From contig NZ_JANFLU010000001.1 of assembly GCF_024385525.1 (NCBI RefSeq), forward strand, positions 248,001 through 312,000: a stretch of 64,000 nucleotides of DNA. The letters are read 5' to 3'. The notes beneath the pieces are model-generated. The model had not been told where the DNA came from, did no database searches, and saw nothing but the letters and a program-made list of their open reading frames with translations. Source of the DNA: Arthrobacter sp. zg-Y238 (GTDB taxonomy: Bacteria; Actinomycetota; Actinomycetes; Actinomycetales; Micrococcaceae). Both the position numbers and the translations under genes were made by a program. Of the stretch, positions 44,063 through 52,139 are shown piece by piece; position 1 is the stretch's first letter; every line of letters begins with the position of its first letter.

Positions 44063-45315
44063 AGCGCCTTCCCTCCCAGCGGCTGCAGCCGTCCGGGCCG
44101 CGCGGCGGCGCCCAGGGCCAACTGATAGGCCTTCTCCGTGTCCAGTGCCACCCGGTCCCAGGAGTAGCGGGCGGAGGCACGCTGCTTGCCCGCTGCGCCG
44201 AGCCGCCGGGCGTAGCGGGGGTTCTGCAGCAGCTCGGAGAGCGCGGCGGCCAGGGCGGCCGGATCCCGGGGCGGCACATGGAGGCCGGTCTTGCCGTGGA
44301 CCACGGTGTCGATCAGCCCGCCCACTGCGGAGGCCACAACGGGCACTGCGCACGCCATCGCCTCCAGCGGCACGATCCCGAAGGGTTCATACCAGGGCGC
44401 ACACACCACGGCATCGGCGCTGCGCAGCACCGCGGGCATTTGCTCGCGCGGAACCTGGCCCCGGAGCAGCACCCGGTCCGCCACACCCAGGGAGCGGGCC
44501 AGGGCCAGCAGCCGGCGGGCCTCCGGATCCGATTCCAGTCCGGCGCTGTCACTGGAACCGCCGACGATCAGCAGCTCCACATCTTCCAGGCCCTCGTCCC
44601 GCAGCAGCGCCAGGGCGCGGATGGCCAGGTCCACACCCTTGCGCGGCACCAGGCGCCCGACGGCGGCTATCCGGTGCCGCCGTCCGCGCGGTTCCGCCGG
44701 CCCGGTGGAAGAGAAGAGGGACAAATCCACGCCGCAGGGCGCAATGGAAATCCGGTTGGTCGGCACCCCCATGGCCTTGAGTTCAAAGACCTCGTCCGAA
44801 CAGGTCGCCAGCACCCGGTCCGCACGCCGGCCCACGGAGGGCTCAAGCCAGGCCCGTTCCGGCGGGGACGTGTCCTCGGCGCCCTGATGCCGTTTTTTCA
44901 CGGTGCCCAGGGCGTGGAAGGTGTGGACCACCGGCACGCCCTCGTCCCCGGCGTTGCGGGCCGCCTCCAGCGAGGCGAGGCCGGACATCCAGAAGTGCGA
45001 GTGCACGACGTCGGGCGGTTCGGTTCCCCAGTCGGCGAGGACGCCGTCGGCCAGCTGTCCCATGTACGGCAGCAGGTCATCCTTGGGCAGCGGCAGGGCC
45101 GGACCGGCGGTCACATGCACTACCTCCAGGCCGTCCTGCACCTGCACCCGGTCCGGGAGCCCGGGATCGTCCCGCCGCGTGTACACCTGCACGGTGTGGC
45201 CGCGGGCGGCCAGCGCCACGGACAGCGCGGCCACATGCACGTTCTGGCCGCCGGCATCCACGCCGCCCAGCGCGGCCAGCGGACTTGCGTGTTCGGACAC
45301 CATTGAGATTCTCAC
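44059..45315 (-). CDS. Family 4 glycosyltransferase
   Basis: A 418-residue GT-B glycosyltransferase. [27 protein letters not shown] and [12 protein letters not shown] in the N-half, and [26 protein letters not shown] (E-x7-E donor motif) in the C-half. Sequence resembles MshA/sucrose-phosphate-synthase-type enzymes. AGGAGGGG precedes GTG 45315, which overlaps the previous stop. It probably adds a sugar to the cluster's glycan. Confidence 0.92.
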   Translation of the reverse strand: MRISMVSEHASPLAALGGVDAGGQNVHVAALSVALAARGHTVQVYTRRDDPGLPDRVQVQDGLEVVHVTAGPALPLPKDDLLPYMGQLADGVLADWGTEPPDVVHSHFWMSGLASLEAARNAGDEGVPVVHTFHALGTVKKRHQGAEDTSPPERAWLEPSVGRRADRVLATCSDEVFELKAMGVPTNRISIAPCGVDLSLFSSTGPAEPRGRRHRIAAVGRLVPRKGVDLAIRALALLRDEGLEDVELLIVGGSSDSAGLESDPEARRLLALARSLGVADRVLLRGQVPREQMPAVLRSADAVVCAPWYEPFGIVPLEAMACAVPVVASAVGGLIDTVVHGKTGLHVPPRDPAALAAALSELLQNPRYARRLGAAGKQRASARYSWDRVALDTEKAYQLALGAAARPGRLQPLGGKAL

Positions 45316-46340
45316 TGTTGCCCCCCTCCTGTTGATGCCGGTGCGGTTCCCGCCGCCGGATTGAACGATGCAGCGGAAACCGCCTGGGTCAGCAGGTCCG
45401 CGAAGAGCGCGTCCCAGTCGGACAGGAACCGGTCCAGCCCGTACCGGGACAGCGCCGCCGCACGGGCTGCCCGGCCGCAGATGCGTGCCCGCTCGGGCTC
45501 GGCCAGGAACATCCGCACCGCCCGGAGCAGCTCCTCGGGATCGTTGCTGGCCACCCCCGCCTCCGGCGGAACCGCCCGGACCGCTTCGGTGGTTGCAAGG
45601 GCCAGGACCGGCAGTCCCAGATGCATGGCCTCAAGCAGGGACAGCCCCAGCGAGGTCCAGCGCATCGGGTGCAGGTAGGCCCGGCAGCCGGCCAGCTCCC
45701 GGTGCAGCCTGGTCACCGGCAGGTCGCCGCGGATCAGCAGCCGGTCTCCGCCCAGCACCCCGGGCGGCCGGTCCGTGCCCATCCCGAAGACTTCCAGCGG
45801 TGCGGTCCGGGCAAACTGCGGCAGGAGATCGGTGCCGGCCACCCGGCTGCGGCGGACCGGCTCGTTCACCACCACCCCCAGATGCGGGCGCTCCCCGGTG
45901 TAGAGGTAGCCGGGGTCGGGGATGCCGTGTTCGATCACCCGTACCGGTGCCCTCCCGTTATCCCAGAACAGGCGGTTGAACTGCGTGACATGCACAACCG
46001 GGATGTCCGTCCGTCCGGCCAGCGGATGCCGGGTCTCGGGCACGTTGCCGCGCGGGGTGTTGTGTTCCAGATACACCGCCGGAATGTCCCGGCCGGGCCG
46101 CCGGCCGAGCAGACGGGTGCAGGCCTCGATCTCCTCGGGACGCTGCAGCAGCACAACGTCGATCTGCTGGGCACGCAGATCTTCCGGCGCCACTTCCACG
46201 ACGGATTCCGGCCAGGGGCGGCCGCCGCGGCCCAGCCCCCAGCCGTCCCGCGCCGGGGTAGCCGGCAGCAGGTATTCGTGCGCGCCGCGGACAAACGCCT
46301 CCATCCAGCCGCCGTGCACGTGCCACAACAGGATCCTCAT
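45312..46340 (-). CDS. Glycosyltransferase (GT-B type)
   Basis: A 342-residue protein. [19 protein letters not shown] start, [18 protein letters not shown] and the donor region [29 protein letters not shown] indicate a GT-B glycosyltransferase. I cannot place it in a numbered family with certainty. ATG 46340 overlaps the preceding GT9 stop; earlier starts in the open frame lack homology. Confidence 0.82.
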   Translation of the reverse strand: MRILLWHVHGGWMEAFVRGAHEYLLPATPARDGWGLGRGGRPWPESVVEVAPEDLRAQQIDVVLLQRPEEIEACTRLLGRRPGRDIPAVYLEHNTPRGNVPETRHPLAGRTDIPVVHVTQFNRLFWDNGRAPVRVIEHGIPDPGYLYTGERPHLGVVVNEPVRRSRVAGTDLLPQFARTAPLEVFGMGTDRPPGVLGGDRLLIRGDLPVTRLHRELAGCRAYLHPMRWTSLGLSLLEAMHLGLPVLALATTEAVRAVPPEAGVASNDPEELLRAVRMFLAEPERARICGRAARAAALSRYGLDRFLSDWDALFADLLTQAVSAASFNPAAGTAPASTGGGQQ

Positions 46341-47398
46341 CGGTGCCTCATTTCGCGGTGGGTCTGCAGCGACGGCACACCGGTGACCAGGCGCTGCACG
46401 GCTTCCACCACCTGCTCGGGGGAAACACCGGACAGGCAGGGATGCCCGGGCACCGGGCAGATCCGGGCACGGGTTCCGCTGCAGGCAGCGTGCTGGTTCC
46501 CCAGCAGTTCCAGCGGCACCCGGTAGGGCGCCCACCGGATGGCGGGCACCACGGGCGCGAAGAGGCTCACCACCGGAGTGCCTGTGGCGGCCGCCAGATG
46601 GGCCGGTCCGGTGTTTCCAACCACCACCGCATCCGCTCCGGCCAGGACCGCCGCCAACGCGGCCAGATCGGTGCGTCCGCCCAGATCCAGGCCGGCCACG
46701 GCCGCCACCGTGGCGGTCAGCTCCTTCTCCCCGGGGCCGCCGGTGACCACCACGCGGAACCCGGCGGCGGTGAGCAGCTCGACGGCGGCGGCATGGTGCA
46801 GCGCCGGCCAGGCCCGGGCCGGCACCGCAGCGCCGGGATGCACCACGATGTAGGGTCCGGTGCCCACCAGATGGGAGACATCGGGCAGCGGTCCCAGCCG
46901 CAGCCGGCCGTCGTCGCCGGCGGGAAGCGGAAAACCTGCGGCGGCAGCGATCCGCAGCGCACGCTCCGCCTCCGGCTGGTCTTCGGGAAAGTCCTCCCCG
47001 GGTTTGAGCCGGTGGGTCAGCAGCGCCCCGGCGTAATCCGTGGAGGCCGCCGTGATCGTTCCTACCCCCGCTTCCTGGAGCAGTAGCGCCAGGGGAAGCG
47101 GGGACTGGTGGAAGGACGTGAGGATCACCGCTTCATCGGCCCGGGAGGCGGCGACTACCTCCCGCAGGTCCTGAAGCAGGGCGGGGGAGGGGGCCGGAGC
47201 GGGATTCAGAATCCAGGGACAGGACCACTCGAGTACCTGTGTGACGCCGGGCAGCAGCCGCCCGGCTTGCGCACCCTGCGGTCCGCACAGCAGGACCGCT
47301 TCCACACCCGGAGCCGCGGCCACCGCCCGGACGGCAGGTCCGGCGAGCAGCACGTCGCCGGCCCCGTCGAGCCGAGCTACGAGTACCCGGCGGCTCAC
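46337..47398 (-). CDS. Family 9 glycosyltransferase (heptosyltransferase-like)
   Basis: A 353-residue GT9 protein. RRVLVARLDGAGDVLLAGPAVRAVA is the N-terminal motif; YIVVHPGAAVPARAWP and VVGNTGPAHLAAATGTPVVSLF mark the donor site. Late cysteines (HAACSGTRARICPVPGHPCL) form a conserved-looking pattern as in other GT9 proteins. Between gmhB and a GT gene with four-base overlaps on both sides. Confidence 0.9.
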   Translation of the reverse strand: MSRRVLVARLDGAGDVLLAGPAVRAVAAAPGVEAVLLCGPQGAQAGRLLPGVTQVLEWSCPWILNPAPAPSPALLQDLREVVAASRADEAVILTSFHQSPLPLALLLQEAGVGTITAASTDYAGALLTHRLKPGEDFPEDQPEAERALRIAAAAGFPLPAGDDGRLRLGPLPDVSHLVGTGPYIVVHPGAAVPARAWPALHHAAAVELLTAAGFRVVVTGGPGEKELTATVAAVAGLDLGGRTDLAALAAVLAGADAVVVGNTGPAHLAAATGTPVVSLFAPVVPAIRWAPYRVPLELLGNQHAACSGTRARICPVPGHPCLSGVSPEQVVEAVQRLVTGVPSLQTHREMRHR

Positions 47399-47928
47399 CC
47401 GGGACCCCAGAGCAGGTCAACCGCACCCGCGAGGTCCCGGGCCACGAACTTTGCCGCAGCGGTTTCTTCGGCCCGGGTCACGACGGTGGGCACCAGAACC
47501 CCGCGCGCCCCGGCTGCGGCCGCAGCCCGCATATCGATACCGATATCGCCGATCACGGCTACTTCCACCGGATCGAGTCCCAGGCGCCGGCTGGCCCGCA
47601 GCACCATGCCCGGCCGCGGCTTGCGGCAGATGCAGCCGAAGCCCGGAGCATGCGGGCAGATTTCCCAGACGTCGAACGGGCCCAGCAGATCTTCGACTGC
47701 TGCGTTGACACCGGCTACCTCGTCGGCGGAGAGCAGTCCGCGGCCGATGCCGGACTGGTTCGTGATGACCCCGATGGGCACGCCGCAACGCCGCAGCCCG
47801 GCCAGCACCTCGGCGGCGCCGGGCATCGGCCACACCCGCGCCGGGTCCGCGTTGTAAGGCACGTCAACGATGAGCGTGCCGTCCCGGTCAAACAGAACGG
47901 CACGCGGCGGCGGCCGGAAGATTCCCAT
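47395..47928 (-). CDS. gmhB: D-glycero-D-manno-heptose 1,7-bisphosphate phosphatase (GmhB-like)
   Basis: A 177-residue HAD-superfamily IIIA phosphatase. VLFDRDGTLIVDVPYN has the nucleophile Asp; VITNQSGIGRG and the zinc-binding CPHAPGFGCICRKPRPGM loop are diagnostic of GmhB. It removes the 7-phosphate between the two HldE steps. First gene of the heptose operon (gmhB-GT9-GT-GT4-gmhA-hldE). A hairpin overlies its ribosome site. Confidence 0.92.
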   Translation of the reverse strand: MGIFRPPPRAVLFDRDGTLIVDVPYNADPARVWPMPGAAEVLAGLRRCGVPIGVITNQSGIGRGLLSADEVAGVNAAVEDLLGPFDVWEICPHAPGFGCICRKPRPGMVLRASRRLGLDPVEVAVIGDIGIDMRAAAAAGARGVLVPTVVTRAEETAAAKFVARDLAGAVDLLWGPG

Positions 47929-47937
47929 ACCGCATCT

Positions 47938-47958
47938 GTTCCCCGCCGGAAGGGGAAC
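47938..47958 (-). promoter_or_regulatory. Hairpin/palindrome at gmhB ribosome site
   Basis: GTTCCCC and GGGGAAC arms of 7 bp. In the mRNA the GGGG of the proximal arm is the likely Shine-Dalgarno, ten bases before ATG 47928, so it would be base-paired. It may instead be a DNA operator. Confidence 0.45.
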
Positions 47959-48085
47959 TAAACACCGCGCGAATCACTTCTTTGCCATCCGGAACCGCCG
48001 CCCCACCCGTATCCCGCGGCACAATCTTCTGGCAGGATGTGGACGTTCTGGCAGGAGTCGACCCGACCGGAAGGAAACTGCGCCC

Positions 48086-49024
48086 ATGCCCGAGGTGGCC
48101 GACCGTCCCGAACTACTGGTGCTGCGAGCCCTGAAACTCGGGGATCTGCTGGTGGCGGTTCCGGCGCTGAAGGCCCTGCGGCGGGAGTATCCGGAGCACC
48201 GCATCCGGTACGCGGCGCAGGAGTGGCTGCGTCCCATCCTGCCGCTCACCGGGGCCGTGGATGACCTGCTTCCCCTGCACGGCCTGGATGTGCCCATTCC
48301 GCTCGCGCCCGGACTAATCGACATTGCCGTGAACCTGCACGGCAGCGGTCCGGAGAGCTGCAGCCGGATCGAGGCGCTGCAGCCCGGTCGCCGGATCGGT
48401 CATGCGGGACCCGGGTGGGACGGTCCGCCGTGGAAGGACGGTGTCCACGAACGGGAGCGGTGGGCAGGATTGCTGTCCTGGCACGGCATCCCTGCGGATC
48501 CGCTGGATTACCGTTTGGAGCCGCCGCCGGCGGAGGAAAACGCGCCGGAAGCGGTAGTGATCCATGTGGGCGCGGCCTACGGCAGCCGGCTTTGGCCCGC
48601 GGACCGGTTTGCCGACGTCGCCCGTGAACTGGACGCCGCAGGTTTCCCGATTCTCTTTACGGGCAGCGGGGCCGAGCGGCAGCGGGCGCTCGCCGTCGCC
48701 GACGCCGCCGGGCTGGGGGCGGAGCGCGTGGTGGCCGGTGAGCTTCGGCTGGACGAGTTCGCCGCCGTGATTTCCCGGTCCCGGCTCGTGATCTCGGCCG
48801 ATACCGGAGCCGCACACCTGGCATCGGCCTATGCCCGGCCGTCGGTGGTCCTGTTCGGCCCGGCGCCGGTCAGCGAATGGGGTCCGCCGCCGGGGCCGCA
48901 CATCGCCCTGACCGACGGCAGCCGACGCCGCGGAGACACCTTCGCCACGGATCCGGACCCCGCGCTGCTGGCGGTCACGGTAGAGGACGTCCTGGCCGCC
49001 GTGGAGAAGCTCGAGGCGCTCTAG
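48086..49024 (+). CDS. Family 9 glycosyltransferase (heptosyltransferase-like)
   Basis: A 312-residue GT9 protein. ELLVLRALKLGDLLVAVPALKALRREYP at the N-terminus; VIHVGAAYGSRLWPADRFADVA and VISADTGAAHLASAYARPSVVLFGPAP in the donor domain. ATG 48086 follows GGAAGGAA. Divergent from the gmhB operon. Its TAG stop overlaps the opposing S66 peptidase stop in a CTAG palindrome. Confidence 0.9.
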   Translation: MPEVADRPELLVLRALKLGDLLVAVPALKALRREYPEHRIRYAAQEWLRPILPLTGAVDDLLPLHGLDVPIPLAPGLIDIAVNLHGSGPESCSRIEALQPGRRIGHAGPGWDGPPWKDGVHERERWAGLLSWHGIPADPLDYRLEPPPAEENAPEAVVIHVGAAYGSRLWPADRFADVARELDAAGFPILFTGSGAERQRALAVADAAGLGAERVVAGELRLDEFAAVISRSRLVISADTGAAHLASAYARPSVVLFGPAPVSEWGPPPGPHIALTDGSRRRGDTFATDPDPALLAVTVEDVLAAVEKLEAL

Positions 49025-50055
49025 CGGTCGCTCAGGCGCAGCCGGCCGCCGGATGCGTCCACGGTCAGTTCCGCGCGGCCGCCGATCGGCAGGGTCAGCT
49101 GCGGCTGGGTGTGCCCGAAGTCCACGTTGGCCAGAACCGGCAGGCCTGCCAGGGCAGGCTGCGCCGCGATCTCCTGCAGATGCGGCAGGGTGATGCCGCT
49201 GGACGCCTGGAACCTGCCAATGACCAGGCCCTGGATATCTTCCGCGTCCGGCTGCTGGAGCAGGGAAGTGAGGTCGCGGGCAAAGGTTCTGGGATCGGTG
49301 GCTGCATCGTCTTCCAGCATGAGGACGGCACCGGCCAGCGGAGGCATCTGCGCGGTGCCCTGCAGGAGGTTCAGCGTGCACAGGTTCCCGCCGATAATGC
49401 GGCCGGATGCGCTGCCCTGCTGCAGGTTCCACCATCCGCTCCCCGGCCGGGGACTGCGGTTGTCCTGGTCCAGGAACCACGCATCGTCGGTCCACTCCGC
49501 GGAGGGGGCAAGCTCCATCCGGTAGCCGTCCACCAGGGCGTCCACGAACCACTGCTGGGTTAGGTCAAAATGGTCCCGCATGCCGAAGCTGGACCAGTGC
49601 GGACCGGAATAGGTCACCAGGCCGGTGCGGGCGAAAATCGCGTTCTGCAGCGCCGTAATGTCGGAGTATCCGCACAGGATCTTCGGATTGGCGGCAATCA
49701 GGTCCCAATCCAGATAGGGGAGCAGTTCATTGCTGTTGAAGCCGCCGATGACGGTCAGGATGCCCTTGACCTCCGGATCCGCAAACGCGTCATGCAGGTC
49801 GGCAACGCGGGAGGCGACCGATGTGGAGTCGAAAATGTCGCGCTCATCCACGTGGCGGCCGTAGGAAAGCCGCAGGCCCAGGCCGGCGAAGCGGCGCTCG
49901 ATGAGTGCGCTGTGATCGTGTTCGGCCACCATGGCGCGGCTCGCCGCCGGGGCAATGACGCGCAGCAGGTCGCCTTTGGCCAGTTTGGGCGGGACGGTGG
50001 CGAACGGGACTGTCTTTTCCGGGGTGCTGGTGTCCGGAGCGGCGGCGGGATCCAT
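49021..50055 (-). CDS. S66 family peptidase (LD-carboxypeptidase/MccF-like)
   Basis: A 344-residue cytoplasmic serine peptidase. VPPKLAKGDLLRVIAPAAS start, ILCGYSDITALQNAI with the nucleophile Ser, and VDFGHTQPQLTLPIGGRAEL with the late His are S66 hallmarks. Such enzymes trim L,D-linked peptides of recycled wall fragments or cleave microcin-like toxins. ATG 50055 is chosen; the frame extends upstream without homology. Confidence 0.9.
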   Translation of the reverse strand: MDPAAAPDTSTPEKTVPFATVPPKLAKGDLLRVIAPAASRAMVAEHDHSALIERRFAGLGLRLSYGRHVDERDIFDSTSVASRVADLHDAFADPEVKGILTVIGGFNSNELLPYLDWDLIAANPKILCGYSDITALQNAIFARTGLVTYSGPHWSSFGMRDHFDLTQQWFVDALVDGYRMELAPSAEWTDDAWFLDQDNRSPRPGSGWWNLQQGSASGRIIGGNLCTLNLLQGTAQMPPLAGAVLMLEDDAATDPRTFARDLTSLLQQPDAEDIQGLVIGRFQASSGITLPHLQEIAAQPALAGLPVLANVDFGHTQPQLTLPIGGRAELTVDASGGRLRLSDR

Positions 50056-50113
50056 GGTGGAACGGTAACAGGGCTCCGTACGGTATGCGGGCAGGTGCGG
50101 GCCGCGCGGCGGT

Positions 50114-50908
50114 TCAGGCGGTTGCACTGCCCCCGACCGCGGGAGTCGCGGCTTGGTTGAGCGTGGAAGCACCCAGCAATTCATGCTGCAGCCGCACCAG
50201 AATCCTCGCCAGTCCGCGGGAGACCTGCATCTGGGTCAGGCCCAGCCGTTCTCCGATGGCCTGCTGGGATTCCTCGTGGAAATACCGCAGGAACAGCAGT
50301 TCCTTGTCCTGATCCGTCAGGTTCCGCACGGCGCGGCGGAGCATGGCAAGGTTTTCGGCCCGTTCCAGCCGCCCGTCGGCTACAGCCCATTGCTCGGCGC
50401 CGGTGGTGTCTGCCAGCGCTTCCAGGGATTCCGGGCGAAGACTGCTCTGGCAGTTCAGTGCTTCCGAAACGGCTTTCGTGGTAACTCCCAACGCCTCGGA
50501 CAATTCACGGAGCGACGGCTCCCGCCCCAGCGTCTGCAGGAGTTCCGGTTGCAGCCTGGCGATGGCGGTCCGCAGGTCCTGGAGCTGCCGCGGGGGCCGG
50601 ACTACCCAGGAGTGATCCCGGAGGTAGCGCTTGAGCTCTCCATGAATGGTGGGAACCGCGAAGGCCGGAAAGTGCGGGCCGATGGCAGGGTCAAAGCGGC
50701 GAACCGCCTTGATTAGTCCCATGTACGCGACCTGGCGCAGGTCCGCCAGCTCACGTCCCCGCCCCGCGTAGGCGGCGGCAGCCGTTTCCGCGATTTCCCG
50801 GTACCGGAGGACAAGTTCGTTGTGCAGTGCCTGCTGCAGGTCACCGCGTGCCTGGCGGGCTTTTTCAAATGGAAGCAGGGAGGACGGAACACCGGAGAAA
50901 GCGCTCAT
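50114..50908 (-). CDS. SigB/SigF-type RNA polymerase sigma factor
   Basis: A 264-residue sigma factor with regions 2, 3 and 4: GRELADLRQVAYMGLIKAVRRFDP, then LKRYLRDHSWVVRPPRQLQDL (region 3), and LTDQDKELLFLRYFHEESQQAIGERLGLTQMQVSRGLARIL (region 4). This matches the general-stress/sporulation SigB-SigF group. No anti-sigma gene is adjacent. ATG 50908 is chosen over an earlier one at 50917. Confidence 0.92.
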   Translation of the reverse strand: MSAFSGVPSSLLPFEKARQARGDLQQALHNELVLRYREIAETAAAAYAGRGRELADLRQVAYMGLIKAVRRFDPAIGPHFPAFAVPTIHGELKRYLRDHSWVVRPPRQLQDLRTAIARLQPELLQTLGREPSLRELSEALGVTTKAVSEALNCQSSLRPESLEALADTTGAEQWAVADGRLERAENLAMLRRAVRNLTDQDKELLFLRYFHEESQQAIGERLGLTQMQVSRGLARILVRLQHELLGASTLNQAATPAVGGSATA

Positions 50909-51011
50909 GAGCAGCACGGGTTTTCAGCAGCAGGTTCGGCCCGCTGCTGGACCGCCTGATCAGGACACCAGAGCACTCACGGGTTATCAATAGCCCGGAC
51001 CACCTGTTTTG

Positions 51012-51341
51012 TTACTGCTTCTTGAGCTCTCGATGGAGCAGAAGGTATAAGCGCCGCGAATAGCCCTTATCCTTCGGAGCGGCGGGACCGGCTCCGTTTA
51101 CCGCGCCGGCCCGGTCTGCGGAGCGGTGCAGGACCAACGCGGCGACGGCGGCCACCGCTACGGGCGCGCTTCCCAGGGCAATCATGACACTGCAGTACAT
51201 CCACAGGAACATCAGGGTGGGCGGGGTGCCGAGCGGCGCCTCCAGGAACCCGGCCGCCAGGACCAGCCAGTACGCCGCGCAGGCAGCGAGGACAATCCAG
51301 GCGGTGCGGCGGCGGACGAGGGCGAGCAGCTTTTGCTCCAT
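51012..51341 (-). CDS. Small hypothetical membrane protein
   Basis: A 109-residue protein with two to three hydrophobic helices (AWIVLAACAAYWLVLAAGFL; LMFLWMYCSVMIALGSAPVAVAAVAALVL) and a basic C-terminal tail (YSRRLYLLLHRELKKQ). No family recognised and no strong ribosome site seen. Confidence 0.55.
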   Translation of the reverse strand: MEQKLLALVRRRTAWIVLAACAAYWLVLAAGFLEAPLGTPPTLMFLWMYCSVMIALGSAPVAVAAVAALVLHRSADRAGAVNGAGPAAPKDKGYSRRLYLLLHRELKKQ

Positions 51342-51438
51342 GGCGAAGATCCAGGCAGATAGGAGGAAGTGCCGCCTGCTTGACCCATCAACCCTAGGCC
51401 CGCAGGCGGCTCCACCGCCGGTTATGCGGAGCTTGTCC

Positions 51439-52050
51439 CTACTTTGTGGACATCGGGGTTGTCATTCCCGCTGATTCCTCCACAATGACGGATATTTCTC
51501 CGGCAGGTGCCTGCTCGTCGGCTGCCGCCTGCAGTGCGGTGACCTGATCCGCGGGGACCTTGACGGTCACCGTGCCGGTGCGACCGCTGGTGCTGATCGA
51601 GTGGACTTCCAGGTCCTGAACGGGCTTGTCCGCGAGCCAGGTCTGCACTTGGCTGCCGGCCTGCTGCAGTTCGTCGGCGTTGAACGCCACGAGGACCGGC
51701 TCTGCACCGGCGTCGCGCACCTTGGCCTCGGCCTCCGGACCGGTCACCGCGACGTAGAGAACGCCGCGGTCAATCCAGCCGTCCGCGTATTCGGCTCCCA
51801 GTTCGTTCCTGAGGCGCGCGTGCAGCAGCAGGAGCTGGGCAGCGGGTCCATCCGAGTTCATGGTTGCATCCGATCCTGGTGTGGGTGACGTGGCAGTGCC
51901 GGATGGCGAATCCGGTGGGGTACCGGGCCCGCCGTCTTGCGGCGCGCAGCCGGTAACCGAGCCTACGGCGATCACGGCTGCCACGGCGGCCCCGGCCAGG
52001 GAACGGGCTGAAGGCAGGTGGAGCGACGGCGGCGTCCGGTTTCGGATCAT
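51439..52050 (-). CDS. Lipoprotein with alpha-lytic-protease prodomain-like region
   Basis: A 203-residue protein. A signal peptide ends in the lipobox VTGC (about residue 35), followed by a Ser/Pro/Gly linker. From about residue 70, the segment ELGAEYADGWIDRGVLYVAVTG and then AEAKVRDAGAEPVLVAFNADEL resembles the pro-regions of alpha-lytic/streptogrisin S1 proteases, but there is no protease domain. The S1 protease gene lies just upstream on the same strand. It could serve as a tethered foldase or inhibitor for it (inference). Confidence 0.75.
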   Translation of the reverse strand: MIRNRTPPSLHLPSARSLAGAAVAAVIAVGSVTGCAPQDGGPGTPPDSPSGTATSPTPGSDATMNSDGPAAQLLLLHARLRNELGAEYADGWIDRGVLYVAVTGPEAEAKVRDAGAEPVLVAFNADELQQAGSQVQTWLADKPVQDLEVHSISTSGRTGTVTVKVPADQVTALQAAADEQAPAGEISVIVEESAGMTTPMSTK

Positions 52051-52084
52051 GATTCCTCCTGATGCGTGACTGTAGCTTAAGTCA

Positions 52085-52117
52085 AAGCGGGTCCCGGCCG
52101 TTGGCAGGGACCCGCTT
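52085..52117 (-). terminator. Terminator after S1 protease gene
   Basis: AAGCGGGTCCC (52085-52095) pairs with GGGACCCGCTT (52107-52117); read on the minus strand a T-rich stretch follows. Confidence 0.8.
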
Positions 52118-52139
52118 CAGTTGTTTACCGCTGGCGCTG

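Noticed and set aside
50056-50184. Longer N-terminus for the S66 peptidase
   Set aside because: The extra residues are Pro/Arg-rich, overlap the sigma factor gene end and lack homology.
51439-52050. Lipoprotein as an anti-sigma partner of the SigB/F-type factor
   Set aside because: It is exported, lacks a cytoplasmic domain and its sequence resembles a protease pro-region instead.
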